Shown here one piece after another: positions 1 through 9,627 of a stretch of 64,000 nucleotides of DNA. This DNA comes from Phytopythium helicoides (Eukaryota > Oomycota > Peronosporomycetes > Pythiales > Pythiaceae). The stretch is taken from NCBI GenBank assembly GCA_024867545.1, contig JANFNE010000021.1:248001-312000 (forward strand), in the 5' to 3' direction. Below the pieces are notes generated by a model. It ran no database searches. It worked only from the letters and a program-made list of their open reading frames with translations, and was not told where the DNA came from. Each line of letters begins with the position of its first letter. Position 1 is the first letter of the stretch. A program made the translations under genes and the position numbers.

Positions 1-1722
1 AACAATAACGACAGCCGTTAGTTGGAACTCACCAGACAAGGAAAACATACCGAACTCAAATCTACGAACCGAAAAGTGCAGTCGATAAAACGGGAACTTG
101 CTGGTGAAGCAAAAGCAGACAGGTGCCATCAATACATTTTGTGTGGATGTGCCATTGATGCCGCTGTTGGATTCGATTGGATTCCGACTGTGCTTCCTTC
201 CACGCGGGGACTCTGAAGTGGGAGTGTCGGAATCACGTTTCCGTGATGGGTAGCTTGCGCGCTTTGCAACAGTTTTTCCGGGTGATCCTGGTGGAGGCCG
301 ATACGACGGGCTTGATGAACTTGCTGCTGGCGCTGGTCCGAGCTCTTTCATAACAGCCGCGCAGAATCCGTAGAGTACCTCTCCTTTCGCTCCTGTCAGT
401 CGAAATGTATATCCACTTGTGCGGAAGGGCTGTCATCCATCAGTCGTGGTTAGTTCACATCAATAGGTTGGAGAAGAGAAACGCATTGATAACGCCTACC
501 TCGAGTATATGCTTCTGAAGTTGATCGGCGTCAGTTGACCATCGAGAAATGACAGCACCGCTGAGTTTTGTGGCTTGCTCAGGTGTGCATTCAACAAGAG
601 GCACACCCAATGGAAAACAAAAGTCTGCGACGGACTCATCTGGTGTGCCTGACGGATGCTGAAATGATATCGTTAGCGATCGTATGGGAATCGTGAGTGG
701 GAGGTGAACTCACCTGTGGATACTCGAAGAGGACGCGGGGCTTGCAAACGCGAGGATCTGCGCCGTCGACACCGGAATCTGCGATGCCTTTCTTCCGGAT
801 GCGCGCAACGTCGGCATCCGCGACGCCAGCGACAAAGAAATGCTCAAACACATGCTCCTTCTTGAGGTGCATGGAAAACATGATTGACCGCGCGACATTG
901 TGGAACCTCCCAGACTGAGACTTGGTATGCCACAGGTCGCGTACGTTGGGCTTGGCATACAGGATGCGGTACATTAGGCTTTGTGGATGTGACGATGTCG
1001 GAGAAGTCGCCGAGGTGGGTGAGCCCGGCGTCGGCAATGTCGAGTACATAATTCCCCCTTTTCGACGGGAACTGAAGGATCTCGATCCGCGCCTTGCCTC
1101 AAGCACGGATCCCGTCGTGGACGACCGATTCGGCCGCACGACGACGTAGTCGCCTGCCTTGTTGGCATGAAACAGCATCGATTGGCGGTCGCGCAGGTCG
1201 AGCGCGTTCGGCTTGGCAGCTGCGGCCGCGGCCACAGCAGCCGCCGAGTAGTCTTCCTCATCACTACTGGCGCTGCTCAGGTCATCGTTGTCGCTCGAGT
1301 CGTCATCAAAGTCGAACGATGACAACGTCGGGCTCAGGATATTGCCCAGGTGGTCCACGCCGCTATAGCATGCGCGAGTGAGCTTGCCATCCGCCTCAAA
1401 GAAGCAGGATCTCGGCGACTCACCTCCTGGCCAGCGACGGCCTCGAAGCAACGGGCGTGGCCGCGGCCGCAGGCGTCCCCTCGGCCCCACCAGCAGCCGC
1501 ACGCCGGTCCGCGAGCACCACGAGGTCCAGCAGGTCGCGCGCGATCTTGCGCCGCCGCTGGCGCTCCACCACGTACTTTTCCTTCCAGCGCCGCGCCTCG
1601 TACTGCGCCAGCGCCAGCGCGCTCTGCGGCAGCAGCGCGTGAGCGGCGACGGCTGCGACCACCGAAACACACAGACGCACCTCCAGCTGCTCGCACTTGT
1701 CGCGCCAGTCGTCGTCCGCCAT
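1..1722 (-). CDS. DENN-domain protein, 5' part (runs off left edge)
   Basis: DENN proteins act as guanine-nucleotide exchange factors or regulators of Rab GTPases in membrane traffic. Reading from ATG at 1722, four exons can be joined in frame: 1722-1424, 1362-714, 658-500 and 429-51, with GT-AG introns of 61, 55 and 70 nt; a further donor (GTATG) at 50 starts an intron that leaves the window. The product begins MADDDWRDKCEQLEVRL, has a basic coiled-coil-like N-terminus, an acidic Ser/Asp patch, then a upstream-DENN segment (HVFEHFFVAGV, PRVLFEYPQ, DFCFPLGVPL, YTFRLTGAKGEVLYGF) and the start of the core DENN (CFCFTSKFPFYRLHFS). Family call rests on these motifs. No lesion seen in this part. 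A partial paralogue lies at 8114-9349. Confidence 0.75.
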
Positions 1723-2381
1723 GGCGATCGCCGCTCGGAGGCAGCTCTGCCCGGCCTTTCTCGCGCTGGTTCTCTTTGCAAAGCAAAACTGCGTGGGGAT
1801 GTGGGGCGAACAGGATGTGGGTCCGCTTGACTTGGTCTCAGTATACGTCAAATCACCGCGATGGGACGGAAAAAACAGGCCAGCCAAGTTGAAGCCGCGG
1901 GGCAGCATGATGCACGAGACCACCAGCGTTTGCCTTTTGCGTTCGCGACTCGATGAATGACGCAGGACATCTACAGTATTACGATGCACACCTGTCTGCG
2001 GCGCTAACGCTACGGACACAGATTCACTGCAGCTCGACCGAGACCGTCTACTTGCGGCGGGAACGCACCGAGCACTAGGAGGTAGCCCTTGAACGCAGTT
2101 TCTTGTTACCTACTTCATGTCGATGTTGGGATTGATCTCTCCCCGGTAGAGCTCCAACTTGCTCAAAGCACGACGTGGGCTGCCGAAGCAGTCATTTAGG
2201 GACGCCAAAATTGGGACGCCAAAAGCACCACATCATTTGATTTTCTTCATTCGAGTTGCGGTGTCATTCCATTTTACTAACCGGTAATCTCTCTACTCGG
2301 TGCTCATACTAGCTCGCTAGGAGATTGACTATGTTTGCGTGTAGAAGGCTACCAGTTTGTTTCCTCCCACGACTCGCTCGG
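1723..2381. other. Intergenic stretch with duplicated segment
   Basis: No convincing gene. Positions 1844 to about 2080 are nearly identical to 9383 to about 9627, i.e. the sequence between the DENN and mannanase genes in the second copy of the unit. 2080-2381 shows nothing recognisable. Confidence 0.7.
2048..2075 (-). pseudogene. 3' tip of a lost mannanase (GH5) gene
   Basis: On the minus strand this scrap reads the last eight codons and TAG stop of a mannanase gene (CSVRSRRK-stop here, CSVRGRRN-stop in the intact gene ending at 9597). Homology stops just beyond, so the rest of this gene copy was removed or replaced. Supported by the flanking DNA (1844-2047), which is also shared with the intact locus. 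Confidence 0.6.
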
Positions 2382-2814
2382 TTAATTCTTGGGCGGGTCC
2401 ATCCTCTCCTTCATCTCCTTTGTCTCCTTCGTCTCTGTCGTCTCCGCCGCTTTCTTCTTGCTAGCGCCTTGGCTGAACGCCCGTCGCCTGTTAGCTTTCG
2501 CCATCATCCGTGAGTCTGCGCTCTGGTGGGGGACTCCAACTGAATCAACACGGCGCTGTCGACGACTCTGCCTTGCTCCAACTGGTGAAACAGCGCAAGG
2601 AATGTCGAGTCGTCTGGCCGCGGAAAAGAGGATTAGCGAGCTTCCCAGGCCGGTCATCGCCGCAGCTGCGAGCTGAAATGTCGAGACATGACGTGCAGTG
2701 TCGCTCCCGGTCAACATTGTCGTCGTCGTCGTCGTCGTCGTCGTCGGAAGGATCCAGTAGCTTGGGAGGCCCTGAGTCGAACTGGTCGGGAAAGTGCTGG
2801 CGCTTGGACTCCAT
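2382..2814 (-). CDS. Small charged hypothetical protein, 'MESKR' paralogue A
   Basis: Unrecognised. An ATG at 2814 opens a frame starting MESKRQHFP, followed by Pro-rich residues and a run of about nine Asp encoded by a GTC/GAC repeat (2719-2746). A second locus at 25425 starts MESKRPHFP and shares the following DPS, so the two starts are paralogous. The downstream frame here stops at 2545, while another frame to 2382 ends in a very Lys/Glu-rich tail (KEMKERMDPPKN); a spliced product joining them is possible but not proven. It could equally be a decayed gene. End coordinate is therefore uncertain. Confidence 0.3.
2719..2746. repeat. (GTC)n trinucleotide repeat
   Basis: Nine uninterrupted GTC units. 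On the minus strand they encode the Asp run of MESKR paralogue A. Confidence 0.9.
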
Positions 2815-3085
2815 GGCGCCAAATCCCGAATGGCAATGTCGGGCCGCGGAGCGGGGCTGCACGCCGCTGGCAGGCAGACTTTCCTGGGGTGTCTGGGGGA
2901 CTATATGGTGAGAGCGACACTGCGGAGAGGATTTGGGATCTTGCGTTGGATTCCACGACGCTACCAATGAGCTCTAAGCAAGCTTTCTACGTGATTGAGG
3001 GATCCAGCTGCGTTTTTGAGTCGCCAAGTCAATCTTCAAGACGCTCAGTTGTGCTTATGTCGTAAGATACGACGTTGGGAACCAT
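2815..3085. repeat. Diverged duplicate of 25426-25850
   Basis: Short blocks match the region upstream of the other MESKR locus: CCAATGAGCTCT (both), a GAGTCGCC block, and a 28-nt block ending at 3084 that contains the hairpin GTCGTA-AGA-TACGAC and is identical near 25820-25847. The second locus continues into the ankyrin/ARM gene, whereas here the Fanzor element starts within two bases of the end of the match. Confidence 0.6.
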
Positions 3086-3258
3086 TTGCTAGCACTCGCC
3101 TTCGGCTCGCGGGTATGGCCGTGGTAAGCCCGGCATCCTACGATAAAAGACGATGACTGGGAATGGGACCCAGTGAAAATGCAACAATGCCTTAGTATAC
3201 AGTGCTATCTGCGGGCAACGCTGAGCGCACCTGCAGACACTTTGTGGCCCCTGATGTG
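3086..3258 (-). ncRNA. Candidate omega RNA region (3' end of Fanzor element 1)
   Basis: In TnpB and Fanzor systems the guide RNA scaffold is encoded at the 3' end of the nuclease gene up to the element boundary. Here 170 nt between the Fanzor stop and the element end are highly conserved between the copies although neither gene can make a full protein. A hairpin at 3156-3174 (stem ACTGGG/CCCAGT) keeps its stem in copy 2 while its loop differs by one base, and short GCC/GGC pairings surround it. RNA status is inference. Confidence 0.35.
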
Positions 3259-5230
3259 TTAAGTTGGCGCTCGACAGAAAACGGTAGGTCTTGGTTGACC
3301 ACGGAGCATGTTGAGGAGGAGCATGAGCATGTTCTTCGAGGCGTTGACGTCGCGGTTCACAGTAGTACCAAAACAGCCATTGGATCGACAATGGAGCACA
3401 CTATAAACCTTGCACGTCCGCCATTCCTTGTCCGTGCTGTTCTTGACCTTGCAGAGTCGGAGACTGTACTGGTATTCTAGTTGCCGGTGGCAACGTGAGT
3501 GAAGCTTGCTGGTGCGAAACTCATCAATTGGTTGTACACGACAGTAGTTTCTCAACGTGTGCTCCAGTCTTTTGACCGGCCCCGCGGGGCACTTCTTGAT
3601 GAGTCCAGAGTAATCGGTATTGCTCCAATCTCCAAATCCAACCACCGTTCGCCTGCCTGCTTGCTGGGTCAGTCTCCGGCAGAGTTCATGTAGCTTCTTC
3701 TGCGCAAAGATGTACCGTCCAAAACGCAGGTTGCTTCGCCCGTGAAAATCCTAGCAGGTTTTCCATATGTGGAATAACGTATCGTGTGTACGTTTCCAGT
3801 AACTTGAGCGATGCGGTCTTCTTCGACGGCATCTGACGCTCGGCCGCCAAAATGTCGGGACGCCGCTCCTTCCAGCAAGCTATCTTCTGGTTGCTCTTGT
3901 GGTAGCCAGCATCCTCGTAGAACTCACGAGTAGAGCAGTGGACAGTCTCGCCGTCCTGGTTGGTTGCTACAAACATATCTCGTCTGCCAGGATCTAGGCC
4001 CCACATGACATCGTAGTCTTCTTCCCGAAGTGGGCGGTCTGTCGCCGGATGGGTTTTCCGCATGACAATACTGACAGCCTTTCCGTCCGTCACGATCTCT
4101 CCTACGAACTTCTTGTTGGCTGTTTCAAACTTCTCGATATTGAAGAGACTGTGCCACCATTCGTCTGCGACAGCATTCCAATCGTCACCTAGAGGAGGCA
4201 CGCGAACACCAGCACGTAGAAGTAGGCTGCGGAGCGCCGTCTTGCACATCTTGAAGTGCGAGCACTTGAACCCATTCTTTGTCGGCAGGAGACTGAACGT
4301 GCGGACCTCTGGGATGTCCTGTCGATGCTGAAATCGCCGATTCCTCTCCTCAATGTCGGTTAGAATCATGTAGGTGAGAGGAAGCAATCTGTTAGCCTCG
4401 TCGGACAAGTAGCCGCTCTCGTTGCGCGGGATCTGCTCTCGCCAAGCCTGCACCTCGGTATCGTTGCCATTGTAGACAGGGTCCAGGATGCTCTTGATCA
4501 TGACGTAGGCCTCAGCACCATTCAAGTCATAGACCCGCTTGATGTGACGGTGAAAGCGACGGTAGAAGTTGCGTACGATCGCGTTCTTGGTGTTAGTGGC
4601 CATCATTTGGGCTGCGTTCTGCTGCCACCCAGCGGTAATCTGCCGGTTGCTTGCACGTCGAGCGTCTTCACCTCGCCAAGTGTTGTACAGCGTGACTGAT
4701 TGCTGGAATGCAGGAGACCCGAGTGTGGAGTTGGCGTTGCAAACACACGATAGGCATCTGTAGAAGAAGACCTGGTTGAGTGGCTCCACTGCATCGCCCA
4801 GCTGACACATCCGCACGGCGTGGATGTTGGCGAGGACGTAAGCCTCCAGCACGACCTGGTCCAGATCCGCCAGCACGGACTCCCACGGCAAAGTCATGCC
4901 CTCATCGCTCTTGCAAAACGCCTTGAGCGACGTCTTGACGCACACAAGCGAGGATTTGGCGTTAGCTGCGTCACGAGCTTCGACTTCGGCTCGTCGCCTC
5001 TTTGACTGACTCTTGCGTGGTTCTGCACTGCGTTTCTTCCTTTTAGACCTAGCACCGCCTGACGTCGGACCAGCTGCACGTGTTGTCTTGGACCGACCTC
5101 GACGAGTTGCTGAAGCAGCTCTACTCGTTGTGGATCTGCATAGCCCTGCGGCAGCTTGTCTGATCTTGGACCTGCCTCGCCGGGGACCTGGATCGCCCTC
5201 CTTGCCCGATCGAGCGCGCTTGTTTGCCAT
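3259..5230 (-). pseudogene. Fanzor (eukaryotic TnpB-like RNA-guided nuclease), frameshifted
   Basis: Fanzor proteins are RuvC-type nucleases guided by an omega RNA. Start ATG at 5230: a long basic N-terminus with nuclear-localisation-like clusters (RSKRKKR, SKRRR), a helical middle, then RuvC-I (MWGLDPGRRDMFVAT). The first frame stays open for 514 codons. An 8-bp deletion near 3735, relative to copy 2, shifts the frame just after LLGFSRAK; the C-terminal part continues in another frame to a stop at 3259, with RuvC-II region (VVGFGDWSNTDYSG), a zinc ribbon (HSRCH, CKVYSVLHC, SNGC) and RuvC-III (TTVNRDVNASKN). The usual RuvC-II acidic position looks altered (GFGDW), as known in Fanzors. Apart from the one frameshift this copy looks complete (about 650 residues). 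No GT-AG intron that restores the frame was found. Confidence 0.8.
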
Positions 5231-5546
5231 GGTGGCAAATTACACTGTGAGTAGGGAGATCAAGGTCGGCAGCCGCTTTCGTTCGTTGCCGTTCGAGAGC
5301 GAGTGGGCGCTTGACAATTCAAAACATGCTATTGCCTCATCATGACAGTTTACGTGTATGCAGGCAGAGCGGCAAAGGCCGCTTTACTAGCTTGCCGAGG
5401 CTCATGATGGAGCTCTGGAGATCCTTCCTATGGCATCTTCAACAAGCAATATGAAGTGTCCATGCAGTGCTGTTGTCATCGCTGGGGAGGGCATCGCGCA
5501 ACCTGCTTGAAGCTGATGAACTGCGCTGCCAGCTTGTCAATTGGGC

Positions 5547-5608
5547 AGTACCGTAAGTTACGCTCTTGAAGACACAGGTGTGTCTTCAAGAGCGTAACTT
5601 ACGGTACT
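5547..5608. repeat. 62-bp near-perfect palindrome inserted in Fanzor element 1
   Basis: Arms 5547-5576 and 5579-5608 are perfect 30-nt inverted repeats around a central GG. Copy 2 reads GGGCAGTAGCGTAACGACAGG at the same point (near 63636-63656), so the palindrome plus about 25 nt up to 5633 is an insertion (or copy 2 lost it cleanly). The ends (AGTACCGTAAGTTACG) resemble a miniature fold-back element. Confidence 0.85.
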
Positions 5609-5890
5609 TGCGTAACTTTCTTGCCGTAACGACAGGTTTATTTAGTTTCACGTCTCCTTTTCCACGTTTTCCGGTTGAGTGGGAGTTTACGTCGATCGTT
5701 GTGATGAGAAAGGTGAATGTAGAAGTGGAGGTTTTTGTGGCCATCTACCACAGCGCCAATGCCGGGTATCCCGGCCATTTCACTAAAGTAGCCATTTCAG
5801 ACTTCGAAGTAGACAAAGCACTTCAAGTCTTCCTTCGAATCCGCACTACGTAGAAGTGGATGCTGTCGTCGTCGAGGTGAAAGAGCCCGA

Positions 5891-7094
5891 TTAGGTTGAG
5901 GCTCCGCCGCTGAGGGCCTTGAACTTGGCCGCAGCGGGAGCAATGGCCGATGTGAAGAGCGCGTCCGTGTCGTAGATGGTGAAGCCATCATCCGTCGTGC
6001 TCAGTGACCCAATGCCGAACTGCCAGTACTGCATGTGGGACTTGCTGGAGTACACCTGGTCGCTCCATGCCGTGTAGATACTCGACGTGAGGCTCCTTTC
6101 GCCGTACTCCTCCATCACAACGGGCTTGCCCGCGGTCTCGCCGGACGCGACGTGGTCCTTGATCCATTGGATACCCCACGACTCCTTCGTGCTCGAATCA
6201 ACTCCCCACCAGTCCGGGTACGCGTGGTACGTGCCATAGTCGATCGTCGACACGGCAATGTGCGCGTCGAAGTCGACACCTGACGGACCAGAGTACAGGT
6301 ACACGCTGCTGTCGGTGTTCATGAAGCCCTCGTCGCCGACGGCCACGAGGTGGTTCGAGTCGATGCTCTTGATGTACGCCGACATCTCGGAGATCCATGA
6401 CGTGATAGTCGAGGTGCTACACGAGCTAGACGACTCGAGTGTTCCCGAGCCGGCGCAGCGGCACTCGTTGCACAGCTCCCACGCCATGATGGTCTCGTCG
6501 TCCTGGTAGCGTGAGACGAACGTCTTGACGAAGTTCTTGTACCCCGCCTTGATGGTCTCGTCCGTGTAGAAGTCGTCGTGGTAGGTTCCGCCGAGCTGCT
6601 GCACGTACACGTCCATGCCGCCGTAGTCGGACCAGTTGTTGACGAACGGCACGACGAGCTTGACGCCCGCCGCCTTGGCCGCCGCGACGACCGAGTCAAA
6701 GTAGCCGAGACCATCCGCACCAGTGTTGATGGTCGCGTTGCCGTTGCTCCAGAGCTGGAAGTAGATGCCCGAGGCAGTCGTGGCGTCGTTGAAGCCCCAT
6801 ACACGGCAGACTGTCAGGTCGTTGTCCGCCATGGTACCAAAGATGGTTGTCAGGTCCGTGTCGCTCTGTTGGTGTCGCAGTCGTCAGGCTCCAGTCCACG
6901 AGGTCCCAGCAAAGGCGCCACCGCATTCAGCTTACCCACTGCGTCATGGAGGCCCAGTAGGCGTTGGTGCCGAAGACGTAGAAGTCCTCGCCGTCGAGCT
7001 GGAAGGTCGTGCCCGACGTGGTGACGTAGCCCGCGGCCGCGCGCTGGGCCATGAGCGCCACGGCGATCGCAGCGGAGGCTCCGAACACCTTCAT
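5891..7094 (-). CDS. Mannan endo-1,4-beta-mannosidase (GH5), short copy
   Basis: Secreted glycoside hydrolase family 5 (subfamily 7 type) cutting beta-1,4-mannans of plant or fungal walls. Exon 1 is 7094-6936, intron 6935-6866 (70 nt), exon 2 6865-5891; 377 residues. Signal peptide MKVFGASAAIAVALMAQRAAA, then the typical start (FVFGTNAYW-like, here FYVFGTNAYW), acid/base Glu in WELCNEC (about residue 187) and nucleophile in VMEEYG (about 306). ATG 7094 is preferred over an upstream in-frame ATG (7187) because it starts the signal peptide. The Ser/Thr tail of the other copy is missing: its codons are replaced by ACC TAA at 5891, and homology ends by about 5846. TYHAYPDWWG differs from PDSWG in copy 2. 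Catalytic domain intact, so it may still work. Confidence 0.85.
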
Positions 7095-7790
7095 GCTGGC
7101 TCTGAGTTGGTGCTGGTGTTGCGACTGGTTGGTAGAAGTCCGAATGGCCGAAGCGGCGAGCTCACCTCGAACCAAGGTGAGCAGCACCGGAGCTCACACA
7201 GCTGGCGACAGTATACAAACGTCGCTGAGCCGTAAAAGTTGGACTGGCACCGGCGGGCATGATGGGGACTGCGGAGATTGAAGTCGAGCGCGTGCTGTGG
7301 TACCACTTGGTATCACTTTATTGGTGTTATTGTCGCGAGGGGCTCCGCAGATACGCACAATGGCGAGTCATGAAACTGTATTCCAACTTTGAAAACCTCA
7401 TGACGAAATTCTTGTTTTGACCGTGACTCGCCAAGGAATACCAATACCCCAGCACTTGGAGGGCGAATGTGCCGTGGAAAGCAGTCCCAATCGCGATGGG
7501 TGGCCCAACTGACATAATTTTGCTCGTGATTGGAAGAGTTAGCAATAGGACGCTCAAAGTGATCCTAGCCAAATCCCTTCCCGTTTCCCGATGCATGCGT
7601 GACCCACGAAATGTTTTCGGGGACTTACATTGGGAGCCGGTCTTGTTCGTGATGGAAACGCGCTCGGGATGCAGCGCCGTCTGCATGGTTCCTTTTTGCT
7701 TGGAAGAGCCACGTCCAGATTGCACAGACCTTTTACTGTACCTGCTTTGGCGATTCGATGGCCTGAGGTCAAGGAGACCGGGAAAAAATC
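7095..7790. other. Mannanase upstream region, duplicated
   Basis: Alignable with 11239-11960 upstream of the other mannanase, with scattered substitutions and small indels; a shared block (for example CAATGGCGAGTCATGAAACT) covers most of it. It carries the 5' UTR and promoter by position. No separate gene seen. Confidence 0.65.
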
Positions 7791-8113
7791 AACTATGATT
7801 TTGAAAAGGCAACTACATGTATACTGTACTATACGTATAATGAGGTGACTCACCATGCTAACTAGTGTAACATAGACAGGCGATGTACAATTTGTACAAT
7901 AGTATTTAATAGTACCAGATGTTACAATAAAATAGTACATAACTCATATACTACTCTACCAAACTGTGAGAGACCGGTATACCGATAAGTACTGACACCT
8001 CGCTCACACGCGAAAATTGAATATCAAGTATTATTCAATATTGCAAAAACGCGTAATAGTCTACATAAATACAATATATTAGTTTAAACACTTATAGAAA
8101 TAAAGTAGTACTA
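7791..8113. other. AT-rich island at the broken 3' end of DENN copy 2
   Basis: Strongly AT-rich against a GC-rich background, with many TA-rich palindromic bits (ATTGAATA...TATTCAAT near 8015-8040; TGTACAATTTGTACA near 7885). Sits exactly where the 3' half of the DENN gene should be. No coding sequence seen; possibly remnant mobile DNA. Confidence 0.5.
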
Positions 8114-8542
8114 CTAGTATAATACTGCGCACACCGGTACATTGACGGTATCGGTCGCAACAGGCAATGGTGCTTCTATGGTCAGCATTGTTGGTTTCGC
8201 GTCGACTGGCAGAAGATGAACCAATAGGCGCATCTTCACTGAGAAGAGCTCGCTTGTCGACGGGAGACACGTGGAGCATCGATGCAACGGAACCAAGACC
8301 ACTGGTAAAGTTCGGTGTAGCGCTGGGCCCAGCTCCTTTTTCTTGCTGGTGATTCTCTTGGTGAAAAACGGAAAATGTAACTCCAAGATCAATTTTCGAC
8401 CGGAGGATGACCTCGTATTGGTCATCATCGGCTGGAGTTCGTGGGCCATTTGATGCGCTCGTGGACTTCATATTGTCAGTCAAGACGCCGAATCTACCTT
8501 CGTTGAGCTCATTTTCGACGATCATCCGCAATAACTTGACAG

Positions 8543-8576
<34 letters not shown>

Positions 8577-9349
8577 AACAACAATAACAACAGCCGTTAG
8601 TTGGAACTCACCAGACAAGGAAAACATACCAAACTCAAATCTACGAACCGAAAAGTGCAGTCGATAAAACGGGAACTTGCTGGTGAAGCAAAAGCAGACA
8701 GGTGCCATCAATACATTTTGTGTGGATGTGCCATTGATGCCGCTGTTGGATTCGATTGGATTCCGACTGTGCTTCCTTCCACGCGGGGACTCTGAAGTGG
8801 GAGTGTCGGAATCACGTTTCCGTGATGGGTAGCTTGCGCGCTTTGCAACGGGTTTCCCGGGTGATCCTGGTGGAGACCGATACGACGGACTAGATGAATT
8901 TGTTGTTGGCGCTGGTCCGAGCTCTTTCATAACAGCCGCGCAGAATCCGTAGAGGACCTCTCCCTTCGCTCCTGTCAGTCGAAATGTATATCCACTCGTG
9001 CGGAAGGGCTGTCATCCATCAGTCGTAGTTAGTTCACATCCATAGGTTGGAGAAGAGAAACGCATTGACAACGACTACCTCGAGTATATGCTTCTGAAGC
9101 TGATCGGCGTCCGTTGACCATCGAGAAATGACAGCACCGCTGAGTTTTGTGGCTTGCTCAGGTGTGCATTCAACAAGAGGCACACCCAATGGAAAACAAA
9201 AGTCTGCGACGGACTCGTCTGGTGTGCCTGACGGATGCTGAAATGATATCGTTAGCGATCGTATGGAAATCGTGAGTGGGAGGTGAACTCACCTGTGGAT
9301 ACTCGAAGAGGACACGGGGCTTGCAAACGCGAGGATCTGCGCCGTCGAC
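8114..9349 (-). pseudogene. DENN-domain gene, internal fragment (copy 2)
   Basis: Positions 8580-9349 match 1-770 closely (offset 8579) and carry the last codons of exon 2, exon 3 and exon 4 of the DENN gene. It extends past the window-truncated copy: after a (GTT)n-containing intron a core-DENN stretch (LLRMIVENELNE) and, in another frame, LLVHLLPVDAKPTMLTIEA follow, ending at 8114 beside AT-rich DNA. Exon 1 and most of exon 2 (1073 bp, 771-1843 of copy 1) are missing, replaced by about 33 bp. Joining exon 4 to the next coding stretch through the only obvious acceptor (8535) breaks the frame. Without a 5' end, dDENN part or clear frame it should be non-functional. Confidence 0.75.
8541..8590. 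repeat. (ACA)n/(GTT)n microsatellite
   Basis: Runs of ACA with two ATA interruptions, inside an intron of DENN copy 2. The window starts inside the equivalent repeat of copy 1 (AACAATAACGACAGCC). Confidence 0.85.
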
Positions 9350-9627
9350 CGGAATCTTGACTTGATTATATATTAGTATAGGTACGTCAAATCACCGCGA
9401 TGGGACGGAAAAAACAGGCCAGCCAAGTTGAAGCCGCGGGGCAGCATGATGCACGAGACCACCAGCGTTTGCCTTTTGCGTTCGCGACTCGATGAATGAC
9501 GCAGGACATCTACAGTATTACGATGCACACCTGTCTGCGGCGCTAACGCTACGCTACGCTACGGACACAGATTCACTGCAGCTCGACCGAGACCGTCTAG
9601 TTGCGGCGGCCACGCACCGAGCAATTG
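8580..9627. repeat. Segmental duplicate of 1-2080
   Basis: Two matching blocks: 8580-9349 with 1-770, and 9383-9627 with 1844-2080. The 1073 bp between the blocks in copy 1 are absent here. A GCTAC repeat is longer in this copy (near 9547-9562). Sequence identity is high, so the duplication looks recent. Confidence 0.9.

Larger units (their letters stand above)
3086..5710 (-). mobile_element. Fanzor-encoding element, copy 1
   Basis: Boundaries are set by comparison with the second copy (61424-63729): both begin TTGCTAGCACTCGCC and both end near GATCGTTGTGNTGAGAA, with unrelated flanks. Size 2625 bp. It contains one gene on the minus strand, about 170 nt of conserved non-coding DNA after that gene, and about 480 nt before it. 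I see no clear terminal inverted repeats. Relative to copy 2 it carries an extra palindrome (5547-5608). Fanzor genes occur inside eukaryotic transposons, so element status is inferred from the gene plus the shared sharp boundaries. Confidence 0.75.

Noticed and set aside
1363..1423. A 29-nt intron (1423-1395) in the DENN gene
   Set aside because: A 61-nt intron from the same donor to the acceptor at 1363 fits usual length and the frame better.
3089..3391. 100-codon ORF on the minus strand at the Fanzor 3' end, open in both copies (also 61427-61729)
   Set aside because: It overlaps the Fanzor C-terminus in another frame; the differences between copies nearly all change amino acids, so there is no sign of selection on this frame. 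Treated as part of the candidate omega RNA region.
7094..7187. Upstream in-frame ATG of the short mannanase as start
   Set aside because: Would bury the signal peptide behind 31 polar residues; the inner ATG gives a standard signal peptide and matches the other copy.
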